DNA from: Owenia fusiformis
Lineage: Eukaryota > Annelida > Polychaeta > Sabellida > Oweniidae
DNA length: 64,000 nt
Direction: 5' to 3'
NCBI GenBank assembly: GCA_903813345.2
Contig: CAIIXF020000008.1
Span: forward strand, 14,614,822 to 14,678,821
Shown here: piece after piece, positions 36,001-48,000 of the stretch
Numbering within the stretch: position 1 is the stretch's first letter
Layout of the letters: each line of letters begins with the position of its first letter
Made by a program: the position numbers and the translations under genes
Notes under the pieces: model-generated
What the model saw: the letters and a program-made list of their open reading frames with translations, nothing else
What the model was told of the DNA's origin: nothing
Database searches by the model: none

Positions 36001-39000
36001 CCAATATTTAAAAATTTAGGAAAGCATACAATACATATAAATGAATCAAAACCACTATCAAAGTTCATGTACTCTCAAACAAGCCACAGGAATTCAAGTA
36101 AAATACCTGTACCATAGTGTGAAACTTGGAAATGTATCATATCCACATATTTTTTATGTAGTGAGCACTTATATATGTTTGGTCACTTTAAATACTCTGT
36201 TAGGGAGACTGAACCTTTGAAGTTATGCCAGCACATTTTTGTGCCTCATCATTCTGTTTTGAAAGTCTACATCTTATCTAGTAAACAGAGGCTCTAAACC
36301 TTCAAGTTTTTAATAACCTGGCCTTGGCCTTCTATGCTTCATACTTGAATATTTATGGCATTTTTACACATAAAACAATGATAAAGAAGTATCAGGGATT
36401 AATTTACCAGATGCCCTTCAAATGATGTCATTTTCTTGTAAAAATAGGAAAGAGAATATCAAATACATGTAGATAGGAAACTAAGAGATCCAAGAATTGA
36501 AGACATTTACAAAGTATAATATTTAATGCATCCTCTTTGTAATCACTTAATCTGTGGTTTTGTTTCATGTAAATTAGACTTCCATCATATAAAGTTCACT
36601 GAATATTTGATTAAATTTATCAGCTGCTTTTAGTGCCTAAAATACACATTATTTGTATGTTTAGAAAACTTATCATTCCATCAGTTAACAATTTCAAAAT
36701 TATACTGACATTTAAGGTGATTGTGATGATCTGATTTGATAAGGACTGTCTTGATTTGTGATGTTTTCTCAATGTAGGTGATGGTCACACGTGGGTAAGA
36801 TGCATTTTTTACTCTCAGTCAGTGTGATGTTTGCATTTTATAGAGGTAGAGTCCAATGGATTATACCCTGTTTATATATGCTACTCATATTTTTCATCAT
36901 CATCCTCATGCAGGGCTCCAAGATCCAGAATATCTTTGGATTCTGGACTGCTATGGAGGATGATTTTTCATTGTTGATATTGGTATCATTGGGGCATCAC
37001 ATGCCTTGCCAGGTACTCTTTTATGTATAGTCCATTGGATTCTAACCTTTGATTTCAAAAGGTTACATTAGATATCTTTCCGTTAGAGCATGGTGCCTTT
37101 ATAACAGTTCTGTGTCAAATTCATTTATATGTTCTTTGATTGCTTTTTGTTTGCAACTTCCTTGTTTCATAATGGTTCGCATGATTTTGAATGTTTTTTT
37201 GTACTTTTCATTTTTATATCGTATTTCAGTTTATAAAGCATTTATAGTACATATTATAACAAATGTCCCCTTTGTGTGAATACTGAATACCCATCTTTGA
37301 TTTCCAAGCAGGTTGTTTGTAAATCACGCCTAACCATCGCGTAAGCAGGCGTCACCGTACAGCGTCAAAAAATACAGTAGTACAGTTTTCTGTACGTTGA
37401 CGAAAATTAACTGAGTTGAAGCAAAAACTATAATGAGGGTTTTAAAAAGATTAATTAGATGAAAATAAATACGATTTCGGGTGTAATAAAAACTGCATTC
37501 TCTTAGGAATGGTTTTAACTTTCTAATTATGATAAAAGTTTTTCGAGCACTGCTCGGATTTTTTCTGACTGGATCGGCCCACATAATCGACTCGAGAGAA
37601 AAATTGTGTTTTTTTCACTTTTCGTTTGGTTATTATTTTCCCTGTCGTCTGAGAGTATGGATTATTTTTATGAGAATATGTATTTGTTATCTACACATTT
37701 TAGAACAGATGAATATTCGGCAAATAATCATTCAGTGTATTTATTTAAAAAAGATCAGAACTGTACGGTGACGCATCAGCTGTACGGTGACGCTTCCTTA
37801 GATTTTATGAAGTGCTCTAAGCTTACTGTTCGAACAAGAGGTAAAGAAGCGTCAGATCTACATGTACATTATCACTGGTAAGTATCAGGCGAAGGTTACA
37901 GCTGTCACCTTCGCATTTAAGATGGCAGACAGGAAGTATTAATTTCGATATTTTTAGTTTTCATGGAATTAACTATTTGAAAGTTGACGTAATGCTTTGG
38001 TATCGTGAACTAAACCAGGCTTTTCTCCTATGACTAACAAAGATAGCCTACACAGCCATCTTTACCCCATGCAAGATATTGCATCTTTCATCCTAAAAAG
38101 TCACACGTGCAAGATGAGATTTACTTGTGACATCCCTTGTTTTAAAACATCAATAACATAGCAACAAGAGAGTTTTTGGTTTCATGATCTTTACCGTATC
38201 ATACATTTCCAGTAACCTTCCATTAAGCTGTGGAAGATATCCTTGAACTGTAGCGCCCATGCACTATATATGAACAAATGATCATACTCCAGAGTTTCCA
38301 TTTCATACAATCTTAGTCTCATTTAGTTCATCAAAGCATAGCGTCACCGTACAGCTGGTGCGTCACCGTACATATTTGATCTTTTTTAAATATACATAAT
38401 GAATGGTTGTTTGCTGAATCTTCGCCCGTTCTAAAATGTGTAAGTAACAAATACATATTCTCATAAAAATAATCCATACTCTCAGACGGTAGGGAAAATA
38501 ATAACCAAACAAAATGTGAAAAAACAACCTTTTTTCACTCTGGTCGATTATGTGGGCCGATTCACTCAGAAAAAATCCGAACAGTGCTCGTAAAACGTTT
38601 ATCATAATCAGAAAGTTAAAACCATTTCTAAGAGAATGCTGTTTTTATTTCACATGAAATCGTATTAGTTTTCATCAAATTAATTTTTTTAAACCCGTGT
38701 CATAGTTTTTGCTTCAAAGCAGTTAATTTGCGTTACCGTACAGAAAACTGTACTCCGCTATTTTTTGACGCTGTACGGTGACGCCTGCTTACGCGATGGT
38801 AAGGCGTGTAAATGGAGCAATTTATGTATTAAGTTAGTAAATACTTGCACCATGGATATTTTGTATAAATTGAAGAGGTCATTGAGTACAATCTTAATTC
38901 AGGTCCATATAAAAAATATACATGCATATTTAACAGATAATGTACATTAAACATGTTCTATGTTCATATTTTAGCCCATCCAAAATCAGATATAACTTTA

Positions 39001-42000
39001 TCTATGGGCCATTCTTTATCAAGCATATAGATCGTAAAATTGCATCAGTGTACAAACCGCATTGCATGTCCAAAAAGATTTTGTTGTGAAAATCAGCTTC
39101 AGGGATAAGCTTTTTCTGTATTTAACTTTGATTTGTAATTTTCAGTCATCATATATGTACTCATTTCCCAACTGAAGCTTATTTTTATTATAAGTACACA
39201 GGATATCAACCACATCTCAGTTTTATTTTTAAGATTATCAAAAAAAAATTGAATTGACATGAGTCTCCTCTGTGATATTTTGCCCAATTTATTCAAAAGA
39301 TGATCTAATATGTCAACTGTCAGACCCGTATATCCGAATCCTGGGCCAAAATATTAGACAGTCATTTTTTGGCAGCCCCTTTGGGAGTATAGTATCACGT
39401 GGCTTAACTTTGGTTAAGAACAACTTATATGGTTTGGAAGTCATAGAAAGAACACATTTCCAGATTACATCATTTGTTGGCTAAATTCTTCAGTTGTGTT
39501 TGTCTGAAGCATGGTATGAAATCCCTTGGCTGGTGCAATGTTTGGAATTAGGCACTATCTTGGGATATGCTCAGTGGGAGGCCCATTTGGAGATTACAAA
39601 CATCATAATCTTAAATAATCTCACTTTTATTGGTATTATCACATATTTGGTAGAATTAAATAAAGATAATTGTGCATTGATATAGCAATGTTGACCACCT
39701 TTATGTATGTATATTGTATTGTTTACATCCACAGTCAGCTGTTTTAGATAAGGACACACATACTATAGACATTACTCAATGGCTACATTTGATGCTGCTT
39801 CCAATAAAATGTATTTTTACTTTTCTATATCATTTGGATCATGGATCGGATACTGAATTTGAACATGACTGTATTCACGCCTTCTATAAACAAAGTCAAC
39901 ATTTTACTTGGGGTATATTCGCAAAGAATACCCCTGGTAATATGTGTAATGTGTGACGTCATAACCGCGGGTCATAGTAATGGCGGACCATAATGAATAT
40001 TCAAGACATTTTGGTGAGTTTTAGTGTTCGAAACGTAATACAGACCTCAGAGCAGGGGTAATATTGTCTAATACACCCCTTAGGGCTGAGGCACAAAAAC
40101 ATTCTTGTGTCTAGCTCTGCGGGGTGTATTCACCAATATTACCCCTGCTCTTTAATCAATATTTCTTAAATAAAACTTACTTTTCTGATTCTACTCTTCA
40201 TTCTGTTTACGATTTTTGGTTTCATGTATCTCCTTCTTACATTCATTTGACTACAAATAAATACTCTTAGTGAACACCTTTCTCAAGTGAACACCTGTGT
40301 CACACACCTGTGACACACTTCCTTCTTACCAACTGACATACTGACTGTTCTGCAATGAACACCTACCTACAGTGAACACATTTTTGTGGTTTTATAGGTG
40401 TTCACTGTACACATGTTTTGCTGTAACATATTATTGTTGCTTGTCACTCTGGCCATATGAAGAATCTGAAGATCATTCCCACCAGGGTCTTCGGTGATGT
40501 ACACTATACAAGTCCCTAACAGAGATTTCTTAATCCCATCTTGTTTAATGCTTTACTTTTAACTTTAAATATTTAACTTAAAATAAGACAGTATTTCTGT
40601 TTTTTCCATTATTGGACCTTTTCTTAATAGGCCATAGGGTTGGTAAAAAAAGTGTTTGACTTGAATTTCTAAAGATAGTCTCATTTACAGAGAAGTTTAT
40701 TGCTAACTGGGTTTTAGAGTATCAATTAGAACTAGGATGTTAATGCAGAAATAATATTCTTTGACAGTATACGTTAAAGAATTCAGGCCAAGTTCACATA
40801 TGTTTTATGTAGTTAAGTGACTGCTTGTTTCAATGAGCAAGTATTTCAGCATTTTCCAGTTTTTCTGCAACAAAATTCTGAAATGTCTAAGCGGTTTTAC
40901 TGTAGTTCTACATCTAACTGTATATCTTCACCAGTAAAATATTTCACACTAATAACTAATGGAATGTTGACCTTTATATGCATAATGAATCTTTTGTAGC
41001 CGTCAAAACAAAACTTCATAGTGCTTTATCAAATATGTTACCTATGGAGGGTTAATGTTGAGTTTAGTAAACCAGGAGCTAAATGTGTGTACCTATACTA
41101 AAAGTGACACTCCGACCATGCTTATTTTTGAAAATTTTTGAAAAATTTTATAAAATTTCAGATAACTTGACATTGCTATCATTAAGATTAAATGGATGAA
41201 TTGGAACCTACTGGAGGTAATTTTTATCTTGGTATTTCAAGTTGATAGACATTTGTATATAACTTCCAGCTATGTGTTATTTGAGTGTATGTGTAGAATG
41301 ATTCAGTAGATAGAAGGAATGACCTGATATTCAGGCCAGAACTCAAAGAATGGAATTAAACTGGGGTAATTGATCAGAGTCCAAAGGGATAAAGGTAGAG
41401 TCGTGTCAGAAAAGTCTTGGGTTGTCCCCCCCCCCTCTGATAATAATGGGAAAATGATCTGTGTTGCAACAGGCAAGAACCGGGTAGGGACTCATCAGAA
41501 CCATTTTGATATGAGAATATCATAAACTGAGTGACTGTCAAGTTATGGCCACTAACTTTTTTGACAATTAGTAATCTCTGGTTCTGCATTAGAGGTCAGT
41601 ACTTGTATATACATGTAGCTAGTTAGCTCATTAATCATTAAAGGAAGTCAAGTTAACTATAGTTTGTTGTGGTTTTAGATGGAATTATATTTCCCTTTTT
41701 GCAAGACCTCACTTTTTTCTCCTAAATGACGTCAGTATCAGCGAGTTTGGTGTTTTTTAACACATGTATTGCGTACATTGCTCTTTGGCTTGATGGCTAT
41801 GAGTTCAATCACATTGGAAATATCTGTGTAGAGATCATTACCACTTTCTGATGTGCAAATGTTGTATGAATAACGTGTGAAGTTAGGTATAAACAAATAT
41901 TTATATTTCGTTACCTGCTAAGGATTGTCTACATTTCTACCAGTCTGTCTCAACAATATAGGATAGGATGACATACACGTAGTGTACAAACTTGTTGTTA

Positions 42001-45000
42001 CTTCAAATTGTAGAAAAAGTTTTTAACTTTTTTCTTTGTTCCATTCCCCGAGTCTCGCATATTTTGATTGATCATATGAAATACAGTAGGATGTCAAGAT
42101 AAGTCATGATACTTTGCTACAAGGGGCTTCACCTGAATCGTCTTTTGACAATTTTTAATCAATAAACTCCTTCAGTTGTGGAGATGTTGTAGCTATTGAG
42201 GCTGGAATGTGGACTATGTTTGTGTACTGTTTATGCCTATATATTTACAGGTGGACTCGTCTGTTTACACTTTTTATGAGCACCTATTTCACAATAGTAG
42301 AATAATGCAATCATTTGTTGTCATTTCCTTTACTTATATGAATAGTGAATACCACCTGCTATTCATTTTTGTTGATGTATGAACCAGGCATACTGAATCT
42401 GCACCCCATCAGCCACGTAGCTTCTAGTTGAGCCAGAGGTGGTTTTATTATGTCCCCACCACATAGTGTGGGGCCATATTGTCGGCCTAGGCGCGTCCGT
42501 CTGTCCGTCTGTCTGTCTGTCCGTCTGTCTGTCCGTCCGTACGTCCGGCAGTTTTCTCCAAAACCGCTACAGATATCACCTTCAAATTTTCAGGGATAAC
42601 TTATGAGTGCATACAGATGTGGATGAAAAAAGATTTACTCAATACCTACTTCCTGTCGGCCATTTTGAAGTCAAATGCTAAAATCCTTGTCTGCAAACTT
42701 TAAGAAAAACGGCTTCACAGTTGCTTTTAAAACTTTAACATCTTGTTCAGCTCACTTCATTCTAGATCTGATTAGGTTTTGGACCTGTTAGCTCAGTCAT
42801 GTCAGCCATTTTGAATGTTTTAAGAAAAGTTAGCGCACGATAATACTTTGTATCATATTGAATGGTGTTTTTCAGTTTTCATACTTTAACTTTTTAGTAG
42901 CTTTATAAATAATTTCAGGTGTACTTTGTTGTAAAAGCTTATGTTATTGTTAACAGTAGTTATATGTGATAATTTTGTAAAAAGATTTCAGCAAAAACTC
43001 ATAATCACTTTTTTATTGTCGGCCATTTTGGATTTTTCCGTCCTAAAATTTTGTCTGTAAAGTCTTGTCTACGCGTTTTCAGGTGAACCGTTTGGTAGAT
43101 CAATTTCAAATTTTCAGGGATGATTCTTAGTATGAGAATCTAGATCTGATTAGTTTTTGGGCATTCTGGGTAAATGTCAAGGCAGCCATTTTGGATTTTC
43201 CGTCTTAAAATCTTGTCTGTAAAGTCTTGTCTACGCATTTTCAGGTGAACCGTTTGGTAGATCAATTTCAAATTTTCAGGGATGATTCTCAGTATGAAAA
43301 TCTAGATCTGATTATTTTTACGGCATTCTGGATAAATGTCAAGGCAGCCATTTTGGATTTTCCGTCTTAAATCTTGCCCGTAAAGTCTTGTCTACGCGTT
43401 TTTAGGTGAACCGTTTGGTAGATCAATTTCAAATTTTCAGGGATGATTCTTAGTATGAAAATCTAGAACTGATTAGTTTTTGGGCATTCTGGGTAAATGT
43501 CAAGGCAGCCATTTTGGATTTTCTGTCCTAAAATCTCGTCTGTAAAGTCTTGTCTACACATTTCCAGGTGAACTGTTTGGTAGATCAATTTCAAATTTTC
43601 AGGGATGATTCTTAGTATGAAAATCTAGAACAGATTAGTTTTTGGCATTCTGGATAAATGTCAAGGCAGCCATTTTGGATTTTCTGTCCTCAAATCTTGT
43701 CTGTAAAGTCTTGTTTACATGTTTTCTGGTTAACTGTGTGACGGATCAATTTCAAATTTTCAGGGGTGGTTCTTAGTACATGTTTTCTTGTTAACTGTGT
43801 GACGGATCAATTTCAAATTTTCAGGGATGGTTCTTAGTATGAAAATCTAGAACTGACTAATTTTTTGGCATTCTTGGTAAATTTTAAGGTGACCATTTTG
43901 GATTCTCCATCCTCAAATTGTGTCGGTAAAGTCTTGTCTACTCATTTTTAGGATAACCATTTGACAGGATCACCCATAGGTGGGGACATATTGTACACAT
44001 TTGTGTTCTTGTAATCTCTTGAATAGGATCTTGTACCACTTCGTAGATTTTCTGGTTGGTTTTTTGTGAACATGATCTTTTGTTTGTAAAAAATTCCAAA
44101 ATATTTTCAAATTTTATGTCATATCAACATTGTGAATTATTTTTCCAGCTCTTGAAATTGAAGTGGGTCCATAATTTTATAACTTGTGGAGCTAAATATA
44201 GTTTAGTAGTTGACATGAATCTTGACTTTTATCCCTATTGCTAAGGTTTTTAGAAAGTTTAGAAAACTAAGACATTTTTGTTGATACTACAGCAGATTAA
44301 ATCAACTTTTTAACCTTTAATCTTGGATAAGAGGTTAATCTGATAATCTAGGTTAAACATAAGGTAGTAAGGCAGTATTGTTGTACTTATTTATGGCTGA
44401 GAACCCATTTGTTGAATAGTAGTGGTTTTTAAGCCTCATATACAGGTTTCCTGAAATGGATTTAGAAAATCTGCATTCCAGCGAGATCATGAAATGTTTC
44501 AGTTTGGCTCAATTCCAGTGAATTTTGTGTGACGGTAAATTCACATTTTTGCCAATCCTTAGTTTTGTCGAGGATGGTTAGAAGCAGCAAATCATTTCAT
44601 ACTAATATAATGATAGAACCCAAATATTATTCAACCACAAATATTTCAAAAATAATCAAACTGATACAGGTTTGATAAAGTGTGATAAAGGTCATGAGAG
44701 TTTTTTTCTATACCTTTATATGTCACCACCAGAAAGGGGTGACATATTGTTAAAGTCTCCAAATTTTTTGTGGATGGTGTTTGGTATCTGTAACAAATAG
44801 CAAGTGGTGACATTTAGCATGTTAATGCCTTGTTTGTTTATTTTTATTTTCAATATGTAATTAAAAATAGAATAAAAACCTGGAACATATTTTTCATAAC
44901 TCGGTGAGTTCAGAGATTTACTGTAAACTGAAACAGTGAAGACGAAGCTCTCTTTTAAAAGCAAAGTCAAACGAATGCAAAGGGTAGGAGATATTCGGAT

Positions 45001-48000
45001 GTCGAAGCAGGAAATTAAATCATGAATGATTCAGTACCAGTAGCATGCGATCATATATATTATAATTAAATATTACGAAGCTGGATTTTAAATAGAACTT
45101 GAAGAATTTAATAAACTGCAAATAATCATTTTATTTTTATGATTGCATGAGAATTAATCAAACTACTTGTGCTATACTTGACAACAGATTGGTCTAGCCA
45201 AATAAAGTTTCGTGAATTTATCTATTTATTTCTTGTCATTTAAGATTAGCTACTGTGCTTCTTGTCATTCTTGAGGAGTTACAATGAGAAATGTTCCGCC
45301 TTATATCTTGTATTATATCATATAAGTCACGATCTACAATATCTGGTTTGACTTCGTCTTGTTTTGATTTGATAACGAAACAATCAAAGGTAGTTTATAA
45401 ATCCATATATTTACCCTGCCACATATTATTAACTACTCTTATGTTTCCAGAATTATATTACAGAATTAGGAATATCAATTTTTTGTATTTATGTCCCCGA
45501 AACACCATACTACACATGACTCTGATACACAATTTATGTGACCCTGGCACACAATTTGTGACACATCATATGCCAGAGAATACTGAATGATATTATATTT
45601 GACATATAAAATTTATTTAATTACGATGCATATAAAGATAATGTAAAGATTGATGGATTCTGTCTTTGTCAGATGGTGCTCATACTGATATCAAAAATTA
45701 AACTATTATTTGGTTATGCCATGTGATGCCATACAGATATTACCATTATCCTTCTTCATTCATTTCACTCTAGCTGATTATCCCACAGTCAATGCTACTT
45801 TATTTCCCTACAAATGTTCGATGTAAGGCGTCTATGTAAGAGCAGCATAATCTAGTATATATGATATGCTAGCCTTTGTAGTGTTATATTCCATATGGTA
45901 CAACCCTAGGGTGCAATTTAAATACTATCAAAACTTCTTTTTTATTTTTCTTTGTTCCAAAATTGAAGTTTGATAAACTTGTCTAATTGATTGTAGAAGT
46001 GCATATGTACCTTTGACAGTATTTGAGATAAGACAGACATGTAATCTTTGTAATGTAGTTATAATAGTTATGCATCTTAGCATTGTATAAGTGAGATTAT
46101 ACTGTTATCTATATTTATTGACATTATTTACCATTTATCCGCTTACCAAACAAGGATTGAATTCCAAGGTCATATATCATGTTATATTATGTAATTATGG
46201 CACTTTATCAGGTGGCATTCTCAGAGAAACAATCAGCGTGTTTAATTAATGAAAAGTCACAGACAAAAATAACAGCCTTCAAACAACTCTCATATATTTG
46301 TTTGAAGTTTGGAATTATTAATTTTTAACAATTAACTTTAACTAAAAATCATGATATTATGTCACCACTGTTTTATAGTCTCCAACTTTTTTGTGGACAG
46401 TATTCGGCAGTTTGCATTGGCAGTCGGTGTCCAGTGTCTGTAATAAATGGCAGGTGGTGATATTTTGCATATTAATGCCTTGCTAATATATTTGTTACAT
46501 CATGCTGTAAATGTTTATTAATTATATGTGGATATTCAACATATATATGGATACAGAGTGCATATGGAATATATCATTACTATACATTATGTACCTGATA
46601 AACTAGTGATTTGAAAGCACCTATCTAGAAAATATACAGTGCTATATAACATGATAAAATGTGTGATATTATTATGTCTGCATGACTTTCACCTTGTGAG
46701 GTTGTGTTGCTGTTAACGAGAATCTGTAAATGATCAATTTTTATCTTGCGTTATCCATTCTTAAAAAAATCGAACTTTGAATGAGTCCCCGAAGAATTTT
46801 AGGAATTCTTATTAGTGTTATGATATCAGATGAATACATTCAAATATGCATGTATTAACAAGTATGTCATGACCCTTTCAATTCTATTCTACAATCTACA
46901 TAGTGCTTGTTGAAATGTACTTAGACCTGCCATATTTATAACGAACTTTATCCAATAGACATCTTGATTTATTATGAGTATTTCAATAGCAGAAGGATAT
47001 TGACATTTCAAAAATATGATATAATTTTATTTCAATATATAGTCAAACCTGTACATATTTACACAGTAATACATTTGGGTATAGACAGTTTTGACTTAAG
47101 GTGGGCAATGTGGATTATTTTAGAAAGATTAATAATTATCTCGGGCTGAGTGCATTGACATTTATAAAGAAAGATTACATGTTAATGTGTATATAAAATG
47201 AACTGAAAAGCTGAAAGTTTTTTGTTTTTTTTCAATATCACCCATGTTCACATGTACAGGGGTCGCTGTATGTTATACTGAGAAAACCGTAATATGAACT
47301 TAATCAACTTTCAGGAATAGTGGGCGTGCTGAGCTGCAGAGCCGGGGAGCAGCTATACGTTCATCTATGGTCTCCATGGCAACCAGTGAGGGTACTCCGT
47401 CATCACGGAATAAAAAAATCGTCAATGTGATTTTACTCAATAAGGAGGAGATACAACTACAAGTTGATGTAAGTAAATTAAAATCTTTATTCGGAATAAA
47501 ATCAATCAAGTTTTAAACACAAGTAAAAAAGATTGTAAAGAAAACTCAAAATACAAGTGGAAAAATTTCTAATTAAATTTTTGTGTATTTTTCAATGCAA
47601 GGAAATTAGATATTTTATTCAAGAATGGTGTTTATAGCATGTATTGATACTTACCATATATCTTTGTTAATGTTTTTGTGTAAACTTTAATTCATTCAAA
47701 ACCTCAAGTACATGACGCACATATCAAATCAAATTGACTGAACTAATGTAAACCACAAATGAATCAAGAAATATTCCTTATAAATTCCTTATAAATTCCT
47801 TAAATGTCCTCAAAAGCAAAATATGTATTTAAAATAATTTCATAAAGATAACATAGTCATTATCACATCATGCATATGAACAAAAATATGTGTTATTTTC
47901 TAAAAAAAAAATAAACATGCATATACATCCACACAAAAAAGGTTCAGGACACATTTTTGCTTCCAGTTCAAGAAGAAAATCATAATGGAGAATATTGAGA

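Larger units (their letters stand above)
33067..47314. other. FERM gene intron 1 (14.2 kb)
   Basis: Long AT-rich intron. Recognisable contents are listed separately (33134, 35664, 37325, 40049, 42449, 44719, 46358). The rest, including 33300-35600, 38820-39890 and 44840-46350, shows nothing I can name. Confidence 0.6.

Noticed and set aside
36791-37030. Possible exon after CATCATCCTCATGCAG at 36912
   Set aside because: The acceptor is plausible, but no donor or homology supports it, and the FERM exons already join in phase without it.
39714-39956. 80-codon frame after TACATCCACAG (39734)
   Set aside because: Acceptor-like but no donor, no recognisable domain, and it runs into a repeat.
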